The notes: a model not told the origin generated them from the sequence alone. A stretch of 64,000 nucleotides of DNA from JAHEME01 sp034435035 (GCA_034435035.1 DAOTXW010000060.1:1-64000), one strand, 5' to 3'; positions 34,239-43,172 are shown, numbered from the stretch's first letter. A program made the numbers and translations.

Positions 34239-34748
34239 CTACTGAGTCTGGGTTTCGCAGTTGGAAAAGGTATCGGTGCCGGCCTGCCCCAGGCAGGTAT
34301 CCGTCTGGTTGCCGCCGTTCAGCGTATCGTCGCCGGCGCCGCCGTACAGGGTATCGCTGTTGTTGCCGCCCAGCAGCCAGTCCGCTCCGGCGTCGCCCAG
34401 GATCACATCGCTGCCGTTGCCGCCGAGGATGATGTCGTTGCCGTTGCCGCCGACGATGCAGTCATCGCCATTCTGTGCGTTGATCAGGTCGCCGCCCGGG
34501 GTGCCCAGGATCAGATCGTTACCGTTGGTGGGCGCGCCCACCCCGATCTGCACCACACTGGTCAGGTTCAGGGAAGCGCACTCGGTCGGCTTCAGGTCAT
34601 TGGCCGTGATGGCGCGGCTGGAATCCTCCGCGCCGCTTTCATCGACGGTGTTGGCCGCGGCCAGCGCCGAGATGACGCCGGCCAGGATCAGGGCCAGCAG
34701 GGCGATCAGCGCGAGGCGAACGGCTATTGTGATCCGCTGGATGTCCAT
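34239..34748 (-). CDS. Exported calcium-binding RTX-like repeat protein
   Basis: 169 residues. N-terminal hydrophobic signal (about 10-33: LALIALLALILAGVISALA) ending in AAANTVDESGAED, closely like the signal region of the small protein at 37321. The mature part has about nine GGxGxDxL-type nonapeptides (GGNGNDIIL, GGNGSDVIL, GGAGDDTLN) that form a calcium-binding beta roll. It has three or four Cys residues that could form disulfides. GGGAGG precedes ATG 34748. It lies 22 bases downstream of the signal peptidase fusion and is probably its substrate. Confidence 0.85.
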   Translation of the reverse strand: MDIQRITIAVRLALIALLALILAGVISALAAANTVDESGAEDSSRAITANDLKPTECASLNLTSVVQIGVGAPTNGNDLILGTPGGDLINAQNGDDCIVGGNGNDIILGGNGSDVILGDAGADWLLGGNNSDTLYGGAGDDTLNGGNQTDTCLGQAGTDTFSNCETQTQ

Positions 34749-34770
34749 TTGACCTCCCGCCGTGTGACAC

Positions 34771-37185
34771 CTACGGCGCCGCGTCGATGGAGGCGGCGCA
34801 GCGGAAGCCAAGCCCCGCGATGCGCAGATCGGGTTCGAAGCCGGCGCGGGCCGTCGCGCGGATGGCCGTCAGCGGCACGCCCCAGGCTCCACCCCGCAGC
34901 ACCCGCAGCGTCCCGTCCTCCGGGCCGGCCGGATCTTCCGCCGGGGAATCGGCGTAGTAGTCGGCGTCGTACCAGTCGGCCACCCACTCGGCCACGTTGC
35001 CCAGCATGTCCAGGGCGCCCACGGGGCTGGCCCCCGCCGGGTAGCTGCCGACCGGCGCGGTCTGCGTCCAGCCGTCATCAAAGGACCGGTCGGCCTGATC
35101 CAGCGGGCAGCCGGCGTCGCAGAAATTGAGAAGGGCCGGATCCTGCTGATCCCCCCACGGGTAGGTGGTCACCTGCCCGGTGCGGGGATTCCAGCGGGCG
35201 GCCATCTCCCATTCCGCCTCAGTGGGCAGACGGGCGCCCCGCCAGCGGCAGTAGGCGTCGGCGTCCTGCCAGCTGACGAAGATGACAGGGTAGTCGGCAA
35301 ACACATCCGTCCCGTAGTAGGGTTCGCCCAGGTAATCTGTGGTCGGGGAGGGCTGACGGCAGGCGCCGGCGGCCACGCAGACGGCGTACTGCGCGTTGGT
35401 CACCTCAGTGCGATCGATGGCGTAAGCGGACAGGGTGACGGAGTGAATCGGGCCTTCCGGTGCGCCGCGCTCCGAGCCCATCTCAAACGTCCCGCCGGGC
35501 ACGGGCACCATGTCCGCGTCCCGCTGGACGATCGGACTGGCCGCCGCGGTAAGCTCCGCCGGGGCGGTCGCCGCCGTCGGTGGGGTGGCTGAGTCCCCGG
35601 TGGGCGTGATCGGGACGGCGGTGGGGATCGTCGTCGAAGCCCGCGTCGGGGCCGGGGTGTTGGCGGCGTCCGGCGTCCCCGTTGGAAGCGGGGCGAGAAG
35701 CTCGCTCAGCGGCCGCTGGCCGGTCAGCCAGACGACGGCCACCGCCGCCGCGATCAGGGCGGCGGCGCCGCCCAGCACCAGCAGGATGACCAGCAGGGTG
35801 CGCGGCGCCCTGGCGGGCCTGCTCGCCGGAACCGCCGGGAGCGGCGCCCCGCCTCCAGCCTGAGTCGCATCCGGGTCGTAGGCAGGCGCAGGAAGGGCCT
35901 GCGCGGATGACAGCCAGCCCGCGACTCCGGCCGTCACCATGATGAGCGCAACGATCAGCCCGCCTGCCGACAGCCAGCGGGCCGTGCCGACGGGCACCTG
36001 CTGCCCCAGGATGGTCAGCGTGGCGGGCACCGTGACCTCGCGGGCCAGGAAGCGATCAGCGGCGGGCTGCACAGGCGAGCCCTCTTCGCCGGGATCGGTG
36101 ACCAGCGCCATCTGCTGATCGTCCAGCAGGAAATCGATCTGCGGCTCGAAGTCATCGGACAGCAGATCGCCGCCCAGCCAGCCCTCGACATGCACCGGCG
36201 CGATGATGGACAGGGTGTACTGCCCGCGCTGGATGCCGGTGCGCGTTTCGAGCTGGGCGATCAGGCCCGTCACCTCATCCAGGTCCAGGACGCCGCTCGC
36301 AGTGATCGCGCTGCCTGCGAAGGTGCGGTCGGGCTGCAGCTCCAGCGTGCGCGTCCAGCCGCTGTTGGTGTCGGTGAGGCGGGCCAGCAGCCCGTAGGTG
36401 GTGCTCAGCCCGGCGGGCGCCTCGGAGGTAAACCGGTAGTCGAACTGGAACGTCACTTCGTCGGTGAGGGCGATGAAGACCGGGTCGCCGGTTGTCACCG
36501 CATCGGTGTCGTAGATGCCGTCCGGCGCGGGCGCTGAGTAGGTAAAGACGCCGCTGTGACGGTAGGGCACCTGCTCGGTCGCCCGCGTGCGCAGCGGCTG
36601 ACGGAAGGCCGCCAGCCCCAGCACGATGCAGGCTGCCGCCAGCATCAGCCCCAGCAGGAGGATATCCGCTGCTGCCTGGCGCCGGGATGCCGGCTCAGGA
36701 TTCGAAGTGGATCGGGTCTGTCTGTCCATCCGGATTGTGCTCACAATCAGCAGCCCCAGAATCGCGGCCAGGGCTGCCACTCCCACCGGCGACTGAAGCC
36801 GCCGCACATAACCGCCCACCCCCGGCAGACGCAGCCACAGCTTGCCGATGATCTCGTCCCGGGTGGGCTGGTGCGAGTCCGTCCAGTGGTTGTTGTCCCC
36901 CTTGAGGAGGAACCGCTCCCCCTGCTGATCGATGATGCGGTGGATCACCGGCCCGTAGCGCGGGTCGCGGTAGGTCACCACCTCGCCGATCTGGTAGCTG
37001 TCGCCGGCCCGCAGGACAGCCAGATCGCCGCGGGACAGCACGGGCTCCATGCTGCTGCCGGTGACGATCACATACGCGGCCTGCCCGCCGAACCCGACCG
37101 GCGCAAAAGTGATCCAGGCGGCGGCGGTGGCCACCAGCAGCACGATGGGCCAGAACAGCCTTCTGCGAGCAGGGTCGAATCCCAT
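34771..37185 (-). CDS. Archaeal/SipW-type signal peptidase I fused to a beta domain and a SUMF1-like domain
   Basis: 804 residues. Residues 10-160: signal peptidase with membrane helix 10-28, catalytic Ser45 in GSSMEP, His82 in PVIHRII (His in place of the usual bacterial Lys) and Asp97 in KGDNN, i.e. the archaeal/ER/SipW class. Membrane helices follow near 132-150 and 172-192. Residues about 195-420 look like an extracellular beta domain resembling DUF5305, then helices near 410-430 and 463-490 and a Pro/Thr-rich linker. Residues about 555-804 are a formylglycine-generating-enzyme (SUMF1) fold (MVPVPGGTFEMGSERG, EVTNAQYA, RLPTEAEWEMAAR, DMLGNVAEWVADWYD, LRGGAW), but without the paired Cys of true FGE. 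The promoter is not clear. It sits between two small exported proteins. Confidence 0.88.
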   Translation of the reverse strand: MGFDPARRRLFWPIVLLVATAAAWITFAPVGFGGQAAYVIVTGSSMEPVLSRGDLAVLRAGDSYQIGEVVTYRDPRYGPVIHRIIDQQGERFLLKGDNNHWTDSHQPTRDEIIGKLWLRLPGVGGYVRRLQSPVGVAALAAILGLLIVSTIRMDRQTRSTSNPEPASRRQAAADILLLGLMLAAACIVLGLAAFRQPLRTRATEQVPYRHSGVFTYSAPAPDGIYDTDAVTTGDPVFIALTDEVTFQFDYRFTSEAPAGLSTTYGLLARLTDTNSGWTRTLELQPDRTFAGSAITASGVLDLDEVTGLIAQLETRTGIQRGQYTLSIIAPVHVEGWLGGDLLSDDFEPQIDFLLDDQQMALVTDPGEEGSPVQPAADRFLAREVTVPATLTILGQQVPVGTARWLSAGGLIVALIMVTAGVAGWLSSAQALPAPAYDPDATQAGGGAPLPAVPASRPARAPRTLLVILLVLGGAAALIAAAVAVVWLTGQRPLSELLAPLPTGTPDAANTPAPTRASTTIPTAVPITPTGDSATPPTAATAPAELTAAASPIVQRDADMVPVPGGTFEMGSERGAPEGPIHSVTLSAYAIDRTEVTNAQYAVCVAAGACRQPSPTTDYLGEPYYGTDVFADYPVIFVSWQDADAYCRWRGARLPTEAEWEMAARWNPRTGQVTTYPWGDQQDPALLNFCDAGCPLDQADRSFDDGWTQTAPVGSYPAGASPVGALDMLGNVAEWVADWYDADYYADSPAEDPAGPEDGTLRVLRGGAWGVPLTAIRATARAGFEPDLRIAGLGFRCAASIDAAP

Positions 37186-37236
37186 CGGCTTGGGTCCAGG
37201 GCTTCTCGATCCGGGCGTCTCTGCTTATCTTACAGC

Positions 37237-37273
37237 AGGGGCACAGCCAACCGCCAGCGGTCGCTGTGCCCCT
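37237..37273 (-). terminator. Hairpin between the small exported protein and the signal peptidase
   Basis: AGGGGCACAGC (37237-37247) pairs with GCTGTGCCCCT (37263-37273), 11 bp. There is no strong T run on the minus strand, so it may act as partial terminator or mRNA stabiliser, letting the small substrate be made in excess. Confidence 0.5.
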
Positions 37274-37320
37274 CTCAGAGTGTCGGTGGCGCGGCCCGGC
37301 GCCGCGTCAGGCGGCTGCAG

Positions 37321-37710
37321 CTACTGGGCCGCCACGACTCTCAGATTGTCAGCCGAGAGAACCGTCACGCCGGTCACGGCGCAGTCCCAGGTCGTGCCGG
37401 CCACCGGGCTGCAGGCGATCCAGGTGCCCGTGCCGTTGAGCTCGATGTAGACGTTGTTGGGGGCCTGGGCGCCCGCGGTCGGCGCGATGTCGAAGGTCAC
37501 CAGGTCGATGTCGGTGGGGTCGCCGTCGGTGTAGAAATCATAGGTGATGTTGCTGACGGTGTACCCGCTGATGGTGCCCTGACCATCGCCGGCCCCGCTC
37601 TCGGGGACGACATTGGCGGCGGCATAGGCATAGGCGACGGCGGCCAGGATCAATACGAAAATGAGGACGGCCAGCGTGCGGAAGTTGAACAGACGGCGAG
37701 TGATAGGCAT
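37321..37710 (-). CDS. Small exported protein, likely signal peptidase substrate
   Basis: 129 residues. Signal helix at about 12-32 (LAVLIFVLILAAVAYAYA) followed by AAANVVPESGAGDGQGTISGYTVSNITYDF. The mature domain is beta-rich, about 95 residues, with two Cys residues near the end. It resembles small SipW-type secreted proteins (TasA/camelysin-like layout) by signal and neighbourhood, not by clear homology. ATG 37710 is preceded by GAGGAG; an earlier in-frame start is less likely. It shares the AAAN-V-x-x-SGA-x-D segment with the RTX-like protein on the other side of the signal peptidase. Confidence 0.75.
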   Translation of the reverse strand: MPITRRLFNFRTLAVLIFVLILAAVAYAYAAANVVPESGAGDGQGTISGYTVSNITYDFYTDGDPTDIDLVTFDIAPTAGAQAPNNVYIELNGTGTWIACSPVAGTTWDCAVTGVTVLSADNLRVVAAQ

Positions 37711-38227
37711 TAAATAGCTCCTCGGTAGCTTAAAAATGATGCGCGGCCAATGATACAGGGCGGCGCCCGGCCTCACAGGTAGGGAATCCCTGTAGATCGG
37801 TGTTTCATCCGCGCCTGCGCCTGGCGATGAAAGACCAGATGTTCTACTGACCGCCGCTGTCTTCGAGCCCCGGTGATTTTCTTAACATTCCGGGCGCCGG
37901 CCCGGATGCAGCCCCGGTCGGCGGGTCGGCCCCTGCCTCTGGCGGTCTGCGTCCGGCGCCGGCGGGAGTCGATCAGGCAAACTCTATGCAAACAATTTTA
38001 CAAACCGGCCACCTTAAAGAATGGAACTTTTTAAGGCGCGGGCATTGTTTTGACGCCCCGGACTCTGCTAAGATGGGGTTGCCAGCCGCACTCTGGACGC
38101 TTCTGTGCGCTGACACCCGTTTCACCGGCAACCCGATCCATAATCCGGACAGCCCGCATGCCCTGTGGGGGCTGCTGAGGCGCCGCTTGATTCTGAGAGA
38201 CAGCGAACGGGCATCGTGACCACTGCT
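37711..38227. other. Intergenic region between exported protein and dnaA
   Basis: 517 bases between divergent genes, more AT-rich at 37980-38040. A nested inverted repeat ACAGG/CCTGT and AGGGA/TCCCT lies at 37775-37793 on the side of the exported protein. CCTTAAA/TTTAAGG (38012-38018 with 38030-38036) lies on the dnaA side. A possible dnaA promoter is TTGTTT (38046-38051), 17 bases, TAAGAT (38069-38074). I see no TTATCCACA-type DnaA boxes and no credible gene. Confidence 0.55.
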
Positions 38228-39652
38228 ATGAGCGATCCGCCGCCGAGCGCGCAGACCATCTGGGATACCGCCTACGGACAGCTCCAGCTCCAGATGCCGC
38301 GGGAGACGTTCGATACCTGGCTGCGCGGCACCCGCCTGATCGCGCATGAGGACGGCACTTATATCCTGGGCGTGCCGAACATCTACGCCCGCGAGTGGCT
38401 GGAGCACCGGCTCAAGAGCATCATCCTGCGCACGCTCGGCCAGATCGCCCGGCGCAGCGTCGAAGTGCGCTTCATCCTGTGGGCGGAGCAGGCGGCGCAG
38501 CCCCTGCACGATGCCGGGCCGCTGCTGGCCGACCTGGAGCCGCCGCAGGAGGCCGCGCCGGCCTTTGAGCCGGCCCACGCCGGTGAAACCGGCCTCAACC
38601 CGCGCTACACCTTCGAGGTCTACGCCCCCGGCCCCTCCAACCGGCTGGCGCTGGCGGCCGCCCGGGCGGTCGTCGAGGCGCCGGGGACGCAGTTCAACCC
38701 TCTGCTGGTGCATGCCGATGTCGGGCTGGGCAAGACGCACCTGCTGCAGGCGATCGGGCATGCCTGCGCCGATGCCGGCCTGCGGGTGCGCTTCGTCCCC
38801 GCCGAGACCTTCACCAATGACCTGGTGGCCGCCATCCGGGGCCGTCGCATGGAGGCCTTCCGCGACAAGTACCGTGCGCTGGATGTCCTGCTGATCGATG
38901 ACCTGCAGTTCATCGCAGGCAAGGACTCGACTCAGGAGGAGTTCTACCATACCTTCAACGCGCTGGCAGACGGGGAAGGCCAGATCGTGGCGGCGGCCAG
39001 CGGCCCCCCCGGACAGCTGCCCCGGCTGGACGTGCGCCTGGTCTCCCGCTTCGAGGGCGGGCTGGGGGTGGAGATCGAGCCGCCTGATTTCGAGACGCGG
39101 CTGGCGATCCTGGGCATCAAGGCCCGGCTGCGCGGCTTCGACGGCCGCATCCCGCTGGAAGTGCTGGAGCTGATCGCGGAGGAAACGCCGGGCAGCGTGC
39201 GCGATCTGGAGGGTGCGCTCAACCGCCTCATCGCGGCGGCGATGCTCACCGGCGAAGTGCCCGGGCTGAGGCTGGCCGAGCGGGCCATCGAGCAGATCGG
39301 GCGGGAGCGCCCGCCGGAAGGGCACCTCGCGCTCGCCGATCTCATCGCCGCTGCTGCCGAGTATTACGGCGTTAGCCCGGACGCGCTGGCCGGGCGCGAT
39401 CGCTCCCGCGAGGTCTCGGCGGCGCGCCAGGTGGTGATGTACCTGGCCCGCGAAGTCGCCGGCGCCTCCCTGGCCGAGATCGGCGAGGCGCTGGGCGGGC
39501 GCAACCACAGCACGGTGCTGTACGCCATCGAGCGCGTGGCCGACCTGGTGGCCGCCGATTCCGAGGTGCGCCGTCAGGTGCAGGCGCTGCTGCGCAGCCT
39601 GAGCGCCGGGCAGCGCCTCCCCGTGCCGCAGCCGCGCGCCCGCCGCCGCTGA
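38228..39652 (+). CDS. dnaA: Chromosomal replication initiator DnaA
   Basis: 474 residues. Domain I (IWDTAYGQLQLQMPRETFDTWLRGTRL), a variable Pro/Ala linker, AAA+ domain (NPRYTFEVYAPGPSNRLALAAA; Walker A GLGKTH with Lys169; Walker B LLIDDLQF with Asp224/225; box VII RLVSRFEGGL) and domain IV helix-turn-helix with GGRNHSTVLYAIERV. Odd points: the Walker A is preceded by HADV instead of the usual GGV, and the usual SDRPP of sensor 1 reads SGPPG. The start is uncertain (GTG 38216 is possible; neither has a good ribosome site). It is not next to dnaN or an obvious oriC; neighbours are unrelated. Confidence 0.88.
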   Translation: MSDPPPSAQTIWDTAYGQLQLQMPRETFDTWLRGTRLIAHEDGTYILGVPNIYAREWLEHRLKSIILRTLGQIARRSVEVRFILWAEQAAQPLHDAGPLLADLEPPQEAAPAFEPAHAGETGLNPRYTFEVYAPGPSNRLALAAARAVVEAPGTQFNPLLVHADVGLGKTHLLQAIGHACADAGLRVRFVPAETFTNDLVAAIRGRRMEAFRDKYRALDVLLIDDLQFIAGKDSTQEEFYHTFNALADGEGQIVAAASGPPGQLPRLDVRLVSRFEGGLGVEIEPPDFETRLAILGIKARLRGFDGRIPLEVLELIAEETPGSVRDLEGALNRLIAAAMLTGEVPGLRLAERAIEQIGRERPPEGHLALADLIAAAAEYYGVSPDALAGRDRSREVSAARQVVMYLAREVAGASLAEIGEALGGRNHSTVLYAIERVADLVAADSEVRRQVQALLRSLSAGQRLPVPQPRARRR

Positions 39653-39679
39653 ACCCCGCCGCGCCGGGACGAAACGAAA

Positions 39680-39702
39680 ACGCCGCGCTCCACACGCGGC
39701 GT
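39680..39702 (-). terminator. Intrinsic terminator of the molybdoenzyme gene
   Basis: ACGCCGCG (39680-39687) pairs with CGCGGCGT (39695-39702). On the minus strand it is followed by TTTTCGTTTCG. It lies between convergent dnaA and the molybdoenzyme gene and may serve both. Confidence 0.7.
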
Positions 39703-39712
39703 CGTGGCTTTC

Positions 39713-39748
39713 CCGCGACGGGCATCAGCCCGCGACGGGCATCAGCCC
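39713..39748. repeat. 17-bp tandem duplication
   Basis: CCCGCGACGGGCATCAG occurs twice in a row (about 39713-39746) and starts a third time. It overlaps the 3' end of the molybdoenzyme gene, so the duplication lies mostly after the stop. Confidence 0.7.
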
Positions 39749-40353
39749 GGCCCGGAATAGCGCTGCTCCCGGAACGGGTCGGCATCGTTGTGGTAGCCGG
39801 CCTGCTCCCAGAAGCCGGGGCGATCCCGGTCGGTGAACTCCAGCGCCCGCAGCCACTTGGCGCTCTTCCAGAAGTACCGGCTGGGCACCAGCGACCGCAG
39901 CGGGTAGCCGTGATCCGGCTCCAGCGGCTGGCCGTTGTAGCGGTAGGCCAGCAGGACATCATCCCCCAGCATGATCTCCAGCGGCACGTTGGTGGTGTAG
40001 CCGTACTCGCAGTGGGCGATCACGAACTTCGCCTCCGGCCTGACCCCGACCAGCCCGGCGATGTCCCGGAAGCGCACCCCTTCCCAGACGGTATCAAACT
40101 TGCTCCACCGGGTGACGCAGTGGATGTCGCAGGTGATCTGCGTGGTGGGCAGGGCGGTGAACTCCTCCCACGACCAGGTCATCTCGCGCTCCACCAGCCC
40201 GAAGGCCCGCAGCGTCCACGTCGCCAGGTCGGTGCGCGGCACCGGGCCGTAGTGCAGCACCGGGAACTTGAGCGTCAGCGACTGCCCCGGCGGCAGCCGC
40301 CCTTCCTTGGCCATCTGCGCTTCCAGCCGCGCGCGCTCTGTGTCGAATAGCAT
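39742..40353 (-). CDS. Sulfite-oxidase-like molybdopterin oxidoreductase
   Basis: 203 residues, the short YedY/MsrP-like or SorA-core type. Conserved molybdopterin segment [21 protein letters not shown] contains the Mo-ligand Cys; [45 protein letters not shown] is the family C-terminal block. It has no Tat signal, so it is probably cytoplasmic. GGAGGGATAGG precedes ATG 40353, which rules out a longer frame. The substrate is unknown; it lies 150 bases downstream of the electron-transfer operon on the same strand and may be read from it. Confidence 0.88.
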   Translation of the reverse strand: MLFDTERARLEAQMAKEGRLPPGQSLTLKFPVLHYGPVPRTDLATWTLRAFGLVEREMTWSWEEFTALPTTQITCDIHCVTRWSKFDTVWEGVRFRDIAGLVGVRPEAKFVIAHCEYGYTTNVPLEIMLGDDVLLAYRYNGQPLEPDHGYPLRSLVPSRYFWKSAKWLRALEFTDRDRPGFWEQAGYHNDADPFREQRYSGPG

Positions 40354-40503
40354 CCTATCCCTCCGCTGCCTCTGCCTGCCGGAGCGCGCAAGCGCCCCGG
40401 TCTGAACAGGAGTGTAGCGGCTGGCCGGGCCCCCGGCAAGCATCCGGTCCGGATTCCCGGCCCGAAGCGGCGCCGCCAGGGGCGGGGGGATCGGGCTGGC
40501 GGC

Positions 40504-41568
40504 TTACAGGGGCCGCCAGGGCAGCGGCTCGTTGCGGTCGCGGCCCGGCACGTAGTGGAGCCGCTCCTGCATCGGGCGGGTGAGCGCACGGTTGATGGCG
40601 CACAGCGGGATGTTCTGCGGGCAGGTGGCCTGGCACATGCCGCAGGCCGAGCAGCTCATCAGCCGCTGGCTGTGCTGAATCAGCGCGGCGATGAAGCTCG
40701 TCTGCCCCTGGCCCAGCGCCGCCGAAAGCTCCTCGCTGCACATCGGGCATGCCTGCAGGCACTCCCCGCACAGGTTACACTGGCTCAGGTAGCCGAGGAT
40801 CGCGCCCAGGCTGGCATCCCGCAGCCCCAGGGATTCCAGTTTGCGGTCGGCGGCCTCCTGCCGCTGCTCGCTGAGCCGCCAGACGGCTACCTCGCGCTCC
40901 ACCGTCTCGCGCTCGGTCGCCAGCCGGTCGGTGAGGGCGGCCAGCCGGAAACGGGCATCGTCGCGTTCGCTGGCGATCACCAGCAGCTTCTGGCGGGCGT
41001 CCAGCCCGATCAGGCCGACGAGGATATCCGCCGCCAGGTAATCGGCGCTGGGGCGGTCGCACAGCTGGCAGGCGGCGCGGTAGCGGTAGGGCGCGATCTG
41101 GCCGCGCTCCGCGAAGCGCAGCGATTCGTGCATCAGCCACAGCGGGTCTTCAGGGTGCCCGGCGCTGACTTCGTGATAGAAATCCTCGTCATAGGTGCCG
41201 AGACAGTCCACGCCGATCAGCACCACGCGGCCCAGGTCGATCTGGCCGCGCTTGGCCAGCTCGATGACGGCGCGGACCTCGCAGGGCCGCAGCAGAGCCG
41301 CAAAGGTCAGGCCCGGTTCAGCGCCGAGGGCCTGGCGCAGCGCCAGCGCGGCGTTCTCGGTCATCAGGGGCACCAGCGGGTTGATCCGCTGCGCGCCTTC
41401 CCGGTCCCCCAGCGACTGGGCGCGGGCCACAGGCAGCCCATCCTGCAGCAGCTCCACCGGCGCGAACAGCCGGTCGGCGATGCCTTCGGCCAGCATCTTC
41501 CCGGCGAAGCGGCGCAGCGCAGCCACCGTATCATTGTTCTGTACGTCCACTACCCGGCTGATCCACAT
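40504..41568 (-). CDS. FrhB/FdhB-like iron-sulfur flavoprotein subunit
   Basis: 354 residues. N-terminal half matches the F420 hydrogenase/dehydrogenase beta-subunit fold (ALLRPCEVRAVIELAKRGQIDLGRVVLIGVDCLGTYD). The C-terminal part has two 4Fe-4S ferredoxin clusters: CNLCGECLQACPMC (about 270) and CSACGMCQATCPQNIP (about 320), with two more Cys in ACQLCDRPSADYL. Such subunits move electrons between flavin, ferredoxin/F420 or NAD(P)H and Hdr-type modules. GGGGAGG lies four bases upstream of ATG 41568. It is last gene of the eight-gene operon and may be its soluble electron entry or exit. The electron partner is not predictable from sequence alone. Confidence 0.82.
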   Translation of the reverse strand: MWISRVVDVQNNDTVAALRRFAGKMLAEGIADRLFAPVELLQDGLPVARAQSLGDREGAQRINPLVPLMTENAALALRQALGAEPGLTFAALLRPCEVRAVIELAKRGQIDLGRVVLIGVDCLGTYDEDFYHEVSAGHPEDPLWLMHESLRFAERGQIAPYRYRAACQLCDRPSADYLAADILVGLIGLDARQKLLVIASERDDARFRLAALTDRLATERETVEREVAVWRLSEQRQEAADRKLESLGLRDASLGAILGYLSQCNLCGECLQACPMCSEELSAALGQGQTSFIAALIQHSQRLMSCSACGMCQATCPQNIPLCAINRALTRPMQERLHYVPGRDRNEPLPWRPL

Positions 41569-41582
41569 GGTATCCTCCCCGG

Positions 41583-43172
41583 TCACCGGGCTGGCGCCGC
41601 GGCCGGCAGGGCTTCGACGACCAGCTCCATGATATCGCGCACGACGAGCCGATCCTGCACGCCCATCATGCGCACTGCGTCCTCCAGCATGTTCATGCAG
41701 AATGGGCAGGCGGTAGCCAGCACATCTGCCCCGGTTTCCAGCGCCTCGCGGACGCGCTCCGGCGCGGAGCGGGCCTCCGGGTTGGTGCCCTCGAACCACA
41801 TTCGGCCGCCCCCGCCGCCGCAGCACAGCCCGGCGTCGCGGGCATGCGCCATCTCGACCAGCTCCACGCCGGGGATGCTGGCCAGCACCGCCCGCGGCTC
41901 GTCGTAGATGCCGTTCTGCTTGCCCAGGTAGCACGGATCGTGATAGGTGACCCGGTGGCTGGCCCCGCCCCCGTTGAAGGTGAGCTTCCCCCCGGCGATC
42001 AGCGCGGCCATCGCCTGGGTATAGTGCTGCACCGGGTAGCCCGGGGTGGTGTAGCGGTGGCTGAGCGCGTCGAAGCAGTGCGGGGAGAGGGCGATCAGCG
42101 CCTCGGTCTGCACCGCGGCGAGCTTCTCATTGCCTTCCTCCACCAGCATCTCCATCAACCCTTCTTCGCCCAGCCGGGCCACCTCGCTGCCGCAGCAGGT
42201 TTCCTCGCCGGCCAGCGTGCCGGGGTTGATGCCGGCGGCCCGCAGGCCGGCCACCAGCGCCCGCGCGATCTGCTGGCCGCGCGGGTCGTAGGCGGCCTGG
42301 CAGCAGATCTGCAGCGCGGCATCGACCGGCCCCTCCAGGGCGTTGGGCAGCGCCAGGTCGGCCATCCACGCCCCGCGGTCGGCCCGCGCCAGCTCGAAGG
42401 GGTTGCCCTGCCGGAAGATGCTGGTCAGCGCCACACCCAGCGGGCGCGGGGTCTTGCCTTCTTCCACCAGCTGCGCCCGCAGCGCGGGCACGATGGCCGC
42501 CGGGCTGAGGTCTTTGGGGCAGCGCACCGTGCAGGAGTAGCAGGTGGTGCAGTCCCACACGCCGTCCTGCAGATCGGCCATGCGCTCGGCGCGGGCCGTG
42601 TCGCGCGGGTCGTTCAGGCGCAGGAAGCGCTTGAGCAGGCCGTGCGGCCCGGGGAAAGCCGGGTCCAGCCCGGACATCTGACAGGAGGAGTAGCACGCGC
42701 CGCACATGATGCACGTCTCGGCGTTGTGGATCGCCGCTACCGCCTCCGGGCTGACGCGGAACTCGCGCTCCGGCAGGGTATCCGGCGGGATCAGCCACGG
42801 CTTGGCGGCCACGTACTGGTTCCAGAAGGGCGCGCGGTCTACCACCAGGTCCTTGATGACGGGCAGGTAGCGCAGCGGCCCGACCGTCACCTGACCCTCG
42901 GGGCCGGCGGCGTCGGCCAGCGGGGTCTCGCACATCAGCATGTGGCGCCCGTTGATCTCGGCGGCGCAGCTGCCGCAGATCGCATGCCGGCAGGAGCGCC
43001 GGAAGGTCACGCTGCCATCGACCGTCGCCTTGATGTCCTGCAGCGCATCCAGCACAGTCATGCCGGGCTGCGCCTCTACCTCGAACGCCTCCAGATGCGG
43101 CTCGCTGTCCACATCCGGGTTGAAGCGCTGGATGCGGACGGTAATGGATCGGGGATGTCCGTTGTTAGCCAT
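41583..43172 (-). CDS. TfrB-type fusion: succinate dehydrogenase iron-sulfur subunit plus HdrB-like CCG domains
   Basis: 529 residues. Residues 1-250 are SdhB-like: 2Fe-2S ligands in CRHAICGSCAAEINGRHMLMC, then CIMCGACYSSCQ and CTTCYSCTVRCP for the other clusters. Residues about 285-520 carry two cysteine-rich CCG modules (ETCCGSEVARL; HDPCYLGKQNG ... CCGGGGGRMW) as in HdrB, which binds a noncubane 4Fe-4S cluster for disulfide chemistry. This arrangement is that of TfrB of methanogen thiol:fumarate reductase. It is encoded next to an SdhA/TfrA flavoprotein. In a bacterium lacking CoM/CoB the thiol partner would differ; succinate:quinone reductase with a modified anchor is the alternative. Confidence 0.88.
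   Translation of the reverse strand: MANNGHPRSITVRIQRFNPDVDSEPHLEAFEVEAQPGMTVLDALQDIKATVDGSVTFRRSCRHAICGSCAAEINGRHMLMCETPLADAAGPEGQVTVGPLRYLPVIKDLVVDRAPFWNQYVAAKPWLIPPDTLPEREFRVSPEAVAAIHNAETCIMCGACYSSCQMSGLDPAFPGPHGLLKRFLRLNDPRDTARAERMADLQDGVWDCTTCYSCTVRCPKDLSPAAIVPALRAQLVEEGKTPRPLGVALTSIFRQGNPFELARADRGAWMADLALPNALEGPVDAALQICCQAAYDPRGQQIARALVAGLRAAGINPGTLAGEETCCGSEVARLGEEGLMEMLVEEGNEKLAAVQTEALIALSPHCFDALSHRYTTPGYPVQHYTQAMAALIAGGKLTFNGGGASHRVTYHDPCYLGKQNGIYDEPRAVLASIPGVELVEMAHARDAGLCCGGGGGRMWFEGTNPEARSAPERVREALETGADVLATACPFCMNMLEDAVRMMGVQDRLVVRDIMELVVEALPAAAPAR

Noticed and set aside
37773..37991. Small Arg-rich ORF (72 codons) in the intergenic region
   Set aside because: No ribosome site and no domain; looks like noise in GC-rich sequence.
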